Below are positions 10,252 to 20,575 of a stretch of DNA of 64,000 nt, in pieces. This DNA comes from Myotis daubentonii. Lineage: Eukaryota; Chordata; Mammalia; Chiroptera; Vespertilionidae. The position numbers and the translations under genes were made by a program. Under the pieces are notes generated by a model. That model saw only the letters and a program-made list of their open reading frames with translations. It did no database searches and was not told where the DNA came from. The DNA is taken from contig NC_081840.1 of NCBI RefSeq assembly GCF_963259705.1, forward strand, positions 151,960,282-152,024,281. The letters run 5' to 3'. The stretch's first letter is position 1. Each line of letters begins with the position of its first letter.

Positions 10252-11224
10252 TAAGCTGAAGTCTCCCTACAGAACTATGCCTGGCAATGTATGCTTTTGG
10301 TTATGGTTCATTTTGGTCTCCCCAGATTACCAGAAATGCAGGTTGGGTAGAGTGTTGGTTTTAAAGCAAGGATAAAAGTGAATAATCTGACACAGAAAGT
10401 TTGGGTTTAATTACATAGAACTTAGAAAGCAGCTTGAACCTTTGAATGAAGCTACTCTATGCACGCAGGAGAGGGTTAACGTTTCTGTAACTTTTTTAAC
10501 ATCATTGTAGAAGGAATGTGAACGTGATTAAGTCCAGTGAACATGCGTGCATCTGCCTTTCTGCTACATTACTATCCTCTGGAAGTAAAGAACTTTCCAA
10601 CCTATTTAGCTAACCAAGACCAGTCTACCAGCCAAAGAGAAGCAGAAAGGAATCCCACAGCATATCAATTCAATACCCACACCGCTACTGGAAGTGCCGA
10701 GAATTCAACTGTGAGGCAAAGATGTCTCAATGGAAAAACAGTGTGTGCGTTTGTCTTGGACAAACAGCCTAAGTATTTTCTTGTATATGTTATTATAAGT
10801 CCATATGCAATTACCAATAATGTAATTACTTATGATCGTTTTTGTGAACTTTTATTAGCATGGAAGAACAAATTCTCATCCAAAAATTAATCCTGTTTGG
10901 TCTTAGACTGCATCATATTTTTATAATATATTTCTTTTGCCAATGATGATGGACTAATGTCTGGCGTAATTAAGCTAATGTTAAAATTAATTGTCATTCC
11001 CAGAACTCATATCAATTAAGTGGCTGAAACAAATGATACATATGCTTTTTTTTTCTTCAAGTTTTACGAAGTGATTTAAGATACAAGACTTTGAGTGTTG
11101 AAAACAGGAGTTTTTAAAGCAGAAGAGAAAGGAGTGGTTGAGGACTAAAATTTCACCATCCAAAGTGGAACAGAATCGTCAAAGAAAACTTTTAAACTAG
11201 ACTCATCTCTTCAAAATAGAGGAG

Positions 11225-11226
<2 letters not shown>
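10252..11226. other. AT-rich unique DNA, no supported gene
   Basis: This stretch contains a 117-codon plus-strand frame (10537-10890) with normal amino-acid composition but no recognised family and no splice sites that would make it an exon. I list it only as something to compare with other genomes. Confidence 0.35.

Positions 11227-11268
<42 letters not shown>
11227..11268. repeat. (CA)n microsatellite
   Basis: An uninterrupted AC run of about 20 units. Confidence 0.95.
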
Positions 11269-11271
<3 letters not shown>

Positions 11272-12260
11272 CACACGGAGCCAAGTACATTCCTAAATGG
11301 CTTCTACTGTACCAAGTAAAACTCCACCATTGTGTTCATAAGTGGAGTCTAAAAAATGTAATTGTGTAAAATGCAGACTCGTATTATTATGAAGATAATT
11401 AAAAGCAGTGTTTTCGAGTCCGTCTGTCCTAGCTCAGTCACACTGGATGAAAGTAAATAAAAATAAAGGTTGTGAAGTTTTCACTGTCCGCAGCTGACCA
11501 TGCTGGTCTCAGAGAGATCCAGGGACCCCAGGGCCTTGGCTGCCCGGCCATCACCCTCCGGAATCAGGAGATAAAGTTAATGCTTTGAGAATGGGACTGG
11601 GCAGGAACAGGAGAGGAGGGGCCATCAGGGACATCCACATCCTGGTTGGGGTGGAAGCCTTACCGTAGTCATTTCCGGTGCCTCGGCTTCCTACCCTGCT
11701 CATGGTCATGCACACGGACTGAGGAGATCTAAGGTGGGTTCTCAGGGTGAGGGTTCAGGGCACGTGCTTCATTGAGGCCATGCTCTTGGAAAAAAAGGAC
11801 CTGTAGGGAGTGAACACATTGGGGGAGGAGGGAAGAGGCACTCCACAGCCCACAGAAGGATGGGGCATGGCCAACCTGTGTAACTCTGGGCTGCTCAGCT
11901 GTTGACCTGCCACAGGGGCCACCATCCGTCAATCCCAAGAGGAAAGTAGGTCACTGTGGTCCGTTAGCACCAACACTAACAGCAGCTAAGGGATGGAGCA
12001 CCGCCTGTAAAGGGCTCCGGATGGGCTCTGCATGTCAGTGGAGAAAAAACGTGGGCCACCCCTCAATCAGCCGTAGGTGCCACATCCACCATGAAGCCAC
12101 CATGAAGTTGGTTTGTACAGACAGGTCATGGAAAGTCAGGAACCTACCACATCAGGGTGGCGGGTGGACTTAGGTGATTGAGTGTTTTGAGTTCATTTTG
12201 TACATGATTATTATTTTTTGTTTTCTATTCTTACCTTTTAATAAGCCAAATAATTGCTCA
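11269..12260. other. Unique DNA, no gene seen
   Basis: Mixed-composition DNA without recognised repeat or exon. Confidence 0.4.
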
Positions 12261-12269
12261 AAATTACTT

Positions 12270-12379
12270 CAATTGTGCCCTGGCCGAGTGATTCAATTGG
12301 TTGGAGCATCATCACATACACCGAAAGGTTGCGGGTTCAATTCCTGGTCAAGGCACCTACAGGATGCAAATAATCAATG

Positions 12380-12435
<56 letters not shown>

Positions 12436-12492
12436 TTCCTTCCTCTCTCTCTAAAATCAATAAGCATGTCCTCGGGTGATAACTTAAAAAGG
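12270..12492 (+). repeat. Older bat SINE with (CT)n
   Basis: Head TGCCCTGGCCGAGTGATTCAATTGGTTGGAGCATC, B-box region GGTTCAATTCCTGGTCAAGG, a long CT microsatellite (about 12382-12430) and the tail AAAATCAATAAGCATGTCCTCGGGTGA. The target duplication AAATTACTT lies at 12261-12269 and 12493-12501. Confidence 0.9.
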
Positions 12493-12579
12493 AAATTACT
12501 TTGCTTGCTTTGCATGGGCTCATGAAGAATTTTAATGTTTCCCAGCCATTCATGTAGTTTTCACAAAACAATTGTGCAA

Positions 12580-12705
12580 AGCTAAGACCTAGAAATAGCC
12601 CAAGTGCCCATAACTAAATGAGTGGATTTAAAAAAAAACTGTGTTACAGTGTTACATTTACACAATGGAATACTGTGCAGTTGTAAAAAAGAAGGATCGC
12701 TTGAG
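12580..12705 (+). mobile_element. L1 ORF2 3' end, left piece
   Basis: The sequence matches the same part of the L1 at 48498-49700: CTAGAAATAGCCCAAGTGCCCATAA, ATGGAATACTGTGCAG and AAAAAAGAAGGATC. The L1 is split here by the HAL1-like element and resumes near 15048. Confidence 0.85.
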
Positions 12706-15037
12706 GAGAAAACAAGATGGCGGCATAGGTAAACACTGGAAATTGCTGCCTCCCACAACAACTTCAAAAATACAACTAAAAGACAAACGGACATCATCCA
12801 GAACCACAGGAAGGCTGGCTGAGTGGAAATTCTACAACTAGAAGGAAAGAGAAAAGCACACTGAGACTCAGAGGAGGTGCGGAAGTAAAGCGCAGAGGTA
12901 CGAAGGCGCACGCGGCAAGGGCTAGCAACTGAGGACACGGCTGTCTTTTTGAATCTGGAGGGAGTCACAAGCCCCCGACTGCTCTGAACTCCAATTCCGG
13001 GAAGTCTCTGGGGATCCAGACTCATACGGGAAGAAACTGGACTGTCTGGCAGTGGGCAGAACTCGGAACTCGAGGGCGGCTTTCTCTCAGAGGTGCTTGC
13101 AGTGATTACCGGGACACTGAGACGCAGGGCATCTCAAGGCAGGGCTGAGGATCAGCCATAGCTTTGCTCTGCCCTGTTGATTCCCTGAGACCCCACCCCA
13201 CCCAAGCTTCAGCAGAGGCTTTTGCATATGAATACCCTGGCCCTTTGCAATCTGAAAATTACCTAACAAATTGCAGCTGGGCCAGACAGACCCAGAACTT
13301 CCAAGAGAAGGCCCAAGGCTCCACAGCAGCTTGCATTGCTTCACAGCTGGGCCTCATCTGGGCACCTCAAAACCCCAAACTAGGAAGGGGAATCTGCAGA
13401 TCTCTTCGTAGCTCCTGCTGGGTAGCCTCAGGCAGAGTCTAAATTAGCACCTCCTTAGATCCAAGAGCCAGTGTACCCAGTGGTCAGAGTGGGACCATCC
13501 AGATTACAACTCCTCGGATCCATAAGGGACACACTCAGGGGGCAGACTCAGTGAGCACCAAAGCCCCACTGAAGCAAGTCTTGTCCCATAAGGGTGTCTT
13601 CAGCACAGAAGTTCTTCCACTGTAGACACAGCTGATTCTCACAGTCAATTGGCCTGGAGATCAATTCCTCGCAGTGATACCTACAACAATCAAGGCTTAA
13701 CTACAACAAGACTGTGCACAAAGCCCACAAAGGGGTGCACCAAGAGTGTCCACCTCAGGTAATTGGGGAGGCTGAGCCACTGGTCCCTATAGGACACCTA
13801 GCACACAAAACCACTCTAACAACACAGGGAAGCAGCCAAAATGTGGAGACAAAGAAACAGGTCACAAATGACAGAAATGGAGGGAAGCAAACTACTGGAT
13901 ATAGAGTTCAAAACCACAGTTATAAGGTTTTTCAAGAATTTTATGGAAACTGCCAATAAATTTAGTGAGACCCTGGAGGATATGAAAAAAGACCAACTAG
14001 AAATTAAGCATACACTGACTGAAATAAAGAATAATATACGGAGATCCAACAGCAGACAAGAGGATCCCAAGAATCAAGTCAAAGATTTGAAATGCGAAGA
14101 AGCAAAAAATACCCAACCAGAAAAGCAAAACGAAAAAAGATTCCAAAAATATGAAGATAGTGTAAGGAGCCTCTGGGACAACTTCAAGCGTCCCAACATC
14201 CGAATTATAGGGTTGCCAGAAGAAGAGAGAGCAAGATATTGAAAACCTATTTGAAGAAATAATGACAGAAAACTTCCCCTACCTGGTGAAAGAAATGGAC
14301 TTACAAGTCCAGGATGCACGGAGAACCCCAAACAAAAGGAATCCAAAGAGGACCACACCAAGACACATCATAATTAAAATGCCAAGAGCAAAAGACAAAG
14401 AGAGAATCTTAAAAGCAGCAAGAGAAAGACAGTCAGTTACCTACAAGGGAGTACCCATACGACTGTCAGCTAATTTCTCAACAGGAACTATGCAGGCCAG
14501 AAGGGAGTGGCAAGAAATATTCAAAGTGATGGATAGCAAGAAGCTACAACCAAGATTACTTTATCCAGCAAAGCTATCATTCAGAATTGAAGGTCAGATA
14601 AAGAGCTTCACAGATAAGAAAAAGCTAAAGGAGTTCATCACCACCAAACCAGTATTATATGAAATTCTGAAAGGTATTCTTTAAGAAGAGGAAGAAGAAA
14701 AAGGTAAAGATAAAAATTATGAACAGCAAATACATATCTATCAACAAGTGAATCTAAAAATCAAGTGAATAAAAAAATCTGATGAACAGAGTAAACTGGT
14801 GAATATAATAGAACCAGGGGCATAGAAAGGGAGTGGACTGACAATTCTTGGGGGGAAAGGGGTGTGGAGGTGCAGGAAGAGACTAGACAAAAATCGTACA
14901 CCTATGGATAAGGACAGTGGGAGGGTTAAAGGCAGAGGGTGGGGTGGGAACTGGGTGGAGGAGAGCTATGTGGGGAAAAAAGAGGAACAACTGTAATAAT
15001 CTGAACAATAAAGATTTAATTAAAAAAAAAAGAAGAA
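12706..15037 (+). mobile_element. HAL1-like element (L1 with ORF1 only)
   Basis: A near full-length retrotransposon made of a 5' UTR, one ORF1-like frame and a 3' UTR, with no ORF2 in between. The 5' end has AACAAGATGGCGGCAT, which contains the YY1-type motif found at L1 5' ends. ORF1 occupies 13841-14684. The 3' UTR is G-rich and ends ATAATCTGAACAATAAAGATTTAATT plus poly-A. The element sits inside an older L1, with a duplicated GAAGGATC(G/T)CTT on both sides. ORF1-only L1 derivatives are known as HAL1; they depend on L1 ORF2 protein in trans. Confidence 0.85.
13841..14684 (+). pseudogene. HAL1/L1 ORF1p-like protein, frameshifted
   Basis: Two overlapping frames make up one ORF1. The first (13841-14242) has an N-terminal part and a heptad-like coiled coil (KNFMETANKFSETLEDMKKD) and runs into the RNA-binding region start (RSLWDNFKRPNIRIIGLPEE). 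The second (14262-14684) carries the C-terminal half ([59 protein letters not shown]). A small frameshift near 14230-14260 breaks it. The stop is followed directly by 3' UTR. ORF1p normally trimerises and binds element RNA. The frame break argues that this copy is dead. Confidence 0.88.
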
Positions 15038-15285
15038 GAAGAAGAAGGATCTCTTACCCTTTGAGACAGCATGGAGGGACCTGGAGAGTATTATGCTAAG
15101 CGAAATAAGTCAGTTGGAGAAAGACAAGTGTCACATGATCTCACTTATATATGGAATCTAGTGAACAAAATAAAGTAACAAATAAAATATATCCATAGAC
15201 TTTGAAGCATGTGACAGACTGAAATATTTCAGAGGGAAGGGGTGGGGGAAGCAGGAGGAGATTAACCAATGAACTTATATGCATA

Positions 15286-15736
15286 CTAGAGGCCCGGCAC
15301 ACAAAATTCATGTGCAGGTATGATTCCTAGGCCTGGCCTGTGATCAGGGCCATCTTCCCCAGCTGCCTGCAGCTTGCCCCACCCCCCACTGCCACCTACC
15401 CCAGTTCCCCATTTGCTATCAGGCAATTGGAGCAATGATGGCCAGGGGAAGAGACCGAGAGTTCGGCCGTTCCCACTCGCTCGCTGGGCCCACCCCTGCT
15501 GTGGGTTGCCCTCTGTGTATGAGGGCGACTGGTGGGGTAGGGGCCTTGGCCTGGCACCACCCAAATCCCCTGCCACCCACCCTCAGTTCCTCGTTCACCA
15601 TCAGGCGATCGGAGCCTGCCAGCCAGGGAAAGGGACTGAGAGGTGATCAGTGCACCTCATAGTGACTGGTCAAGCGGTCATTCTGGTCGTTCCGCCGTAA
15701 GGGTCAATTTGCAAATTACCCTTTTATTATACAGGA
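15286..15736 (-). mobile_element. Non-autonomous Helitron (Helibat type)
   Basis: On the minus strand the element starts TCCTGTATAATAAAAGGG and ends with a hairpin-type block (CACATGAATTTTGTGTGCC) followed by GGGCCTCTAG, the CTAG end. It lies between A (15285) and T with no target duplication, as expected for rolling-circle transposition. The interior is GC-rich and has no Rep/helicase coding. Confidence 0.88.
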
Positions 15737-15745
15737 TTATGAGGA

Positions 15746-16003
15746 TAGAGGCCCAGTGCACAGGTGGGGGCTGGCCAGCCTGCCCTGATGGGGGCCCCAG
15801 ATTGGGGTGGGGGTCTCTGCTGGGGGGTGGGGCCAGCAGGGACGAGGGGCCACAGAAGGTTTGCAGGCCGGCCATGCCCCCAATTGGTGTGGGGGTCCCT
15901 ACTGGGGGACAGGGCTGGCAGGGGTGAGGTCCTGCAGTCGTTCTGATCTTTGATTGTTCTGGTTATTCTGCCATTTCGGTCACTGGGCTTTTATTATATA
16001 GGA
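15746..16003 (-). mobile_element. Non-autonomous Helitron, adjacent second copy
   Basis: The minus strand begins TCCTATATAATAAAAGCCC and ends CTGGGCCTCTAT, a slightly decayed CTAG end. It lies 9 bp from the previous Helitron in the same orientation. On the right the host L1 resumes with TATGCATAACG. Confidence 0.82.
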
Positions 16004-16160
16004 TATGCATAACGCATGACCAGACAATAATGTGGTGAAGGCCTGGGGAAAAGGTGAGAGCAGGATGGAGGGAGTCAATGGGGGGGGGGGGGAAGAGGTG
16101 AGAGGGACATCTGTAATACTTTCAAAAATAAATTTTATTTTATTTTATTTTATTTTAATA

Positions 16161-17178
16161 CTAGGGGCCCGGTGCACGAAATTCATGCACTGGGTGTGTG
16201 TGTGGGGGGGGGGAGTGTCCCTCAGCCCAGCCTGCCCCCTCTCACATACTGGGAGCCCTCAGGCGTTGACCCCCATCACCCTCCAATCGCAGGATCGGCC
16301 CCTTGCCCAGGTCTGACGCCTCTGATAGAGGCGTCAGGCCTGCGCAGGGGACCCTCATTTCCCCCCATCACTGGTTCTGCCCCCAGCCCAGGCCTGATGC
16401 CTCGGCCAGAGGCGTAGACCCCCATCACCCTCCAATCGCCTGATCGGCCCCTTGCCCAGGCCTGACGCCTCCGCCAGAGGTGTCAGGCTTGGACAGGGGA
16501 CCCCCATCTCCCCCTTATCACTGGCTCTGGCCCCCGCCCAGGCCTGAGGCCTCTGACCCAGGCTTCAGGCCTGGGCAAGGGGACCATCATATCCCTCCAA
16601 TCCCCGGCTCCGCCCCCCACCCAGGCCTGATGCCTCGGCCAGAGGAGTTGACCCTCATCACCCTCCGATCACCAATCACCGGATCGGCCCCTTGACCAGG
16701 CCTGAGGCCTCCGGCAGAGGTGTCAGGCCTGGGCAGGGGACGCCCAGCTCCCCGTGGTTGCAGGCTCCGCCCCTGCCCAGGCCTAATGCCTCTGGCTGAG
16801 GCGTCCGGCCCGGGCAGCAGAGACCCGCAGCTGCAGTGGCCCCGCGATCGTGGGCTCCGCTTTAGGCCCAGGCAAGGGACCCCTAGCTCCCGGGACTGCC
16901 AGCTTCGACCGTGCCCAGCTCCCATCGCTGGCTCCACCCCTACTTCCTGCTATCACTGGCCAGGGCAGCAAAGTCGCCTGATTCTCCTTGGCAGGGGGCT
17001 TCTTCCTGCTTTCCCTTTCGCCTCCCTGCATTGTGCCTACATATGCAAATTAACCACCATCTTGTTGGCAGTTAACTGCTGATCTTAGTTGGCAGTTAAT
17101 TTGCATATAGCCCTGATTAGCCAATGAAAAGGGTATCGTCGTACGCCAATTACCATTTTTCTCTTTTATTAGATAGGA
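16161..17178 (-). mobile_element. 1-kb Helitron with GC-rich internal repeats
   Basis: The minus strand starts TCCTATCTAATAAAAGAG and ends with the hairpin block GTGCATGAATTTCGTGCACC and GGGCCCCTAG. The inner part (about 16260-16900) is built from diverged GC-rich repeats of roughly 75-150 bp around CCCAGGCCTGATGCCTC and GATCGGCCCCTTG. The AT-rich part near 17040-17178 contains the usual Helibat 5' region. There is no transposase coding. Confidence 0.88.
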
Positions 17179-17384
17179 TATTTTATTGGTTTTTTAGAGA
17201 GGAAGGGAGAGGGATAGAGAGTTAGAAACATCGATGAGAGAGAAACATCGATCAGCTGCCTCCTGCACATCTCCCACTGGGGTTGTGCCCGCAACCCAGG
17301 TACATGCCCTTGACCGGAATCGAACCTGGGACCTTTCAGTCCGCAGGCTGACGCTCTATCCACTGAGCCAAACCGGTTTCGGCA
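17179..17384 (-). repeat. VES SINE
   Basis: A complete minus-strand VES pattern: head CCGAAACCGGTTTGGCTCAGTGG, B-box region GGTTCGATTCCGG, GCAGGAGGCAGCTGATCGATG and an AT-rich tail TTTTATTGG abutting the 5' end of the Helitron. Confidence 0.93.
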
Positions 17385-17669
17385 CAACAACAATAAATTT
17401 TAAATAAATAAATAATAAAAATAAACTAAAACAAAAACAATGAGATTAGTTCTATTTCTAACACATGAGAAATGGATAGTGCTCAATAATTGCTCTCTTC
17501 ATGTCTTAATTTTTTTCAATATTTTTCTACTTAGATTCAATGGCTCATTGACCCCTACTTCTAACCTTTCCAATTCACTGTTAAGCTCTTACAATTAAAT
17601 TTTTATTTCATATGTTGCACTTTTTCAATTCTTTTAATTTCCATTTGTTTTTGGTTTTTATAAATGACA
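17385..17669 (-). mobile_element. Old L1-like antisense segment, left piece
   Basis: AT-rich sequence that reads like the antisense strand of an old mammalian L1 (for example GTTCTATTTCTAACACATG, CACTGTTAAGCTCTTACAATTAAATTTTTATTTCATATG). It is split by the Helitron and continues at 18172. Limits are approximate. Confidence 0.5.
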
Positions 17670-18171
17670 CTAGAGGCCCAGTGCAAGGGGGGGGGGAGGG
17701 CGGGTCCCTCAGCCCAGCCTGCACCCTCTCCAATCCGGAACCTCTCGGGGGATGTCTGACCCCTCAGGGGATCCCTGCAATCAGGCCTAAACCAGCAGTC
17801 GGACATCCGTCTTGCAATCTGGGACCACTGGCTCCTAACCCCTCATCCGCCTGCCTGCCTAATTGCCCCTAACTGCCTCTGCTTGCTGGCCTGATCACCC
17901 CCTAACTGGTCCCCTGCCAGCCTGGTTGCCCTCTAACTGCCCCCCTGCTGGCCTGATCACCCCCTAAGTGCCCCCCTGCCAGCTTGGTTGATCCCTAACT
18001 GGTCTCCTGCCAGCCTGGTTGCCCCCTAAGTGCCCCTTGCCAGCTTGGTTGCCCCCTAGCTGCCCCCCTGACAGCCTGGTCACCCCCTAACTGTCCGGAA
18101 GGAAGTCAGACATCCAGAAGATATCTGGTTGACCCGGTCTAATTAGCATATTCCCCTTTTATTAGTATAGA
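17670..18171 (-). mobile_element. Non-autonomous Helitron with internal C-rich repeats
   Basis: The minus strand begins TCTATACTAATAAAAGGGGAATATGC, a clear Helibat 5' end, and ends GGGCCTCTAG. The middle (about 17860-18090) is a run of diverged units around GCCAGCCTGGTTGCCCCCTAACTG. The 3' hairpin is partly replaced by a G/C run at 17690-17700. Confidence 0.88.
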
Positions 18172-18625
18172 TTTTTCTGTTGAGGTTCCTCATTTGCTCA
18201 TTTATAAACATGTATAACTGTAATAGTTGCTTGAGAGTTATTGCTTATTAATTCCAACATCTGGGTAACCAGGAACCAGTTTTCAAAAACTGTGTTTTTC
18301 TATTGGCTATGACTCATGCTTTCCCATTTCTTTTCATATCTAGCGATGTTTTATTATACGCTGAACATTGTGTATGGCATGTGGAAGAAAGAGAAAATCA
18401 CATCTTCCTCATACACAAGTGTTGAACTTGTTCAGTTACTGAAACTATTGGCAACTATTTGGTCTTGTCAGCCTTGGTTTTATTCTTTGTTGGAATGGGT
18501 CTATTTTTGTTTGGGCCTAATTTTTAGGATCTGTCCCTTGCTGTGGAGTGTTGACTTTGCTCTTAGGTTTGGTCTTTCTGGAATCTCTCTTACATTCCAA
18601 AATTTTCAGTGAGGCCTCTCCGCTG
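18172..18625 (-). mobile_element. Old L1-like antisense segment, right piece
   Basis: TTTTTCTGTTGAGGTTCCTCATTTGCTCA, TAATTCCAACATCTGGGTAACCAGG and TTTATTATACGCTGAACATTGTG are wordings typical of old antisense L1. The 98-codon frame at 18316-18612 is a by-product. Assignment is by memory of the family only. Confidence 0.55.
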
Positions 18626-19594
18626 CCTAGGCTAGTACCCCAATGTCACCCGGCCCTGCATGGTGTCACCACTGGGCTGTCAGACTTCAGCAGGTGACCT
18701 CTACTCAGTCACGGAGTTTCGCCTTTTCCCCGTGCAGCCTGGTCTTAGCCAAAGCCCCACAGCGAGTCAAATGCAGACCTCTCAGTGCTGCTCTCCAGGC
18801 AACTACCCTTTCCCAGACACCCTGACAAACAAATCCCAACCACTTCAAAGCTCAGAGCAGAAAAAGCACCTCCAGGATGAAAGCCAGAACAATTACGGAG
18901 CGACACTGGGCTCACCTCATGCGATTCTCTTCTGCGATGCTCATTTTTCAATGCCTGAAAAGAGTTGTTTCATATATTGTCCAGTTTTGTGGTTGTTTTC
19001 AGTGGACAGCAAGTCTGGTATCACTTACTGAGTCACGGCTGGTAGAAGTCTTTGAAAAATATTTTACAAGCATGCTAATGTAAACCCTGGTCCAAACTGG
19101 GGGGAAAGAATGAGGAATTCTGGAGGGATGTCTCTAGGAAAAAAAGAAAAACAAAGAAAAGCTAATAGAACACATTGATAGGAGTTTAGGTTGAATTATT
19201 TTGGTTATAAATAATATTTACATAGTCATAATAATGTAGATGCCAAATAATGTTTTAAATCAACATAAGCAAAAAGCTATGTAGTTGGGGAGGAAGAGAA
19301 TAGAAAAATAGTGCGTGTGAGCCTAGAGAAAACCAGGTAGATAAGAAAGCCATGTCCCCATCTTATGGATTTATACAGTCCATAATATCCATAATACATG
19401 AAAGTGAAAAATAAAGACACAGCACTTTAAGCTTATTTAGAAATAGTGAGGTACACACACACAAAAACAACAGCAACAACAAAAAAACAACAGAAAATCT
19501 GTCTCTAGGAAGTAAGATGGTCTGGTGATTGCTGTTTTTCATTACAAGTCTAATTATACAATTATATATTTCTTATTGTGAGAGATAACACACA
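18626..19594. other. Unique DNA, no gene seen
   Basis: There is no recognised repeat or exon. Short frames at 18643-19083 overlap in several phases and show no domain. Confidence 0.4.
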
Positions 19595-19812
19595 GCCCAG
19601 CCGGTGTTGCTCAGTGGTTGAACATTGATCTAGGAACCAGGAGGTCACCATTCAATTCCCGGTCAGGACACATCCCCTGGATTATGAGCTTGATCCCCAT
19701 TGTGGGCCATGCAGGAGGCAGCCAATCAATGATTCTCTCTCATCACTGATGTTTCTATCTCTCGCTCCCTCTCCCTTCCTCTCTGAAATCAATAAAAGGA
19801 TTTTTTTAAAAA
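19595..19812 (+). repeat. Bat tRNA-derived SINE
   Basis: Head GCCCAGCCGGTGTTGCTCAGTGGTTGAAC, B-box region CAATTCCCGGTCAGG, then CATGCAGGAGGCAGCCAATCAATGATTCTCTCTCATCA and tail CTGAAATCAATAAAAGGATTTTTTT. The flanks carry a near-match duplication (AGATAACACAC and AGATAACATAC). Confidence 0.9.
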
Positions 19813-19930
19813 AGATAACATACATTAACATGAATAACTGTTTGGCATATAACAAATAAGTAGAAAGCTAATTAATTCTCAACCATGTCAGAAAATTTAT
19901 TTCCTTGGGAAGTCTAATTATATTAATTTT

Positions 19931-20150
19931 TTTAAAAATAGATTTTATTTATTTTTTACAGAGAGGAAGGGAGAGGAACAGAGAGTCAGAAACATCAATG
20001 GATGAGAGAGAAACATCGACCAGCCGCCTCCTGCACACCCGCTACTGGGGATGTGCCTGCAACCAAGGTACATGCCCTTGACTGGAATCAAACCTGGGAC
20101 TCTTCAGCCCACAGGCCGATGCTCGATCCACTGAACCAAACCATTTAGGG
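19931..20150 (-). repeat. VES SINE
   Basis: A minus-strand VES element with all blocks present and a diverged head (AAATGGTTTGGTTCAGTGG). The 17-bp target duplication CTAATTATATTAATTTT is at 19914-19930 and from 20151. Confidence 0.93.
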
Positions 20151-20167
20151 CTAATTATATTAATTTT

Positions 20168-20575
20168 TAAAGATTTCTATTGCAAAATATAAGTAAATGT
20201 TCATAAATGTTACAGGTAACACTTAACAAATGGTTAGAGAGCCAAGTAATTATAAACCAAGACCAGAAATTGAACATTATTTACATCCCAGAAGGCTCTT
20301 CCTGACTACAACGCCCTCATTCCCACTGAAGACACACCATTCGCCTGTCTGTATGGTAATTACACCCTTGCTTTTTCTTAACTACCCTTGCAGGCATCCC
20401 TATAAAATGTAGTTTAATTTTGCTTCCTTTTGAACTTTATATAAATAGCATTATACTGTAACCATAATTTTTATGCTCTGTTTTTCATTCATTCAACTTT
20501 AGGTTTATAGATTTGTCCATTTAGTTTCATGTAGCCTACTTTTTTTTTTTTTTTTAAGTAAATATTTTTCAGAGA
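20168..20575. other. AT-rich DNA, no gene seen
   Basis: This stretch has a poly-T run at 20542-20556, followed by TAAGTAAATATTTTTCAGAGAGAAAA, which looks like a fragment of a SINE tail in antisense. No exon was recognised. Confidence 0.4.

Larger units (their letters stand above)
15040..16160 (+). mobile_element. L1 3' end, right piece (split by Helitrons)
   Basis: The L1 continues with CTCTTACCCTTTGAGACAGCATGGAGGGACC through the 3' UTR, is interrupted at 15286-16003 by two Helitrons, and ends with GACATCTGTAATACTTTCAAAAATAAATTTTATT plus (ATTTT)n. The order and wording match the intact 3' end at 49300-49700. Confidence 0.85.
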
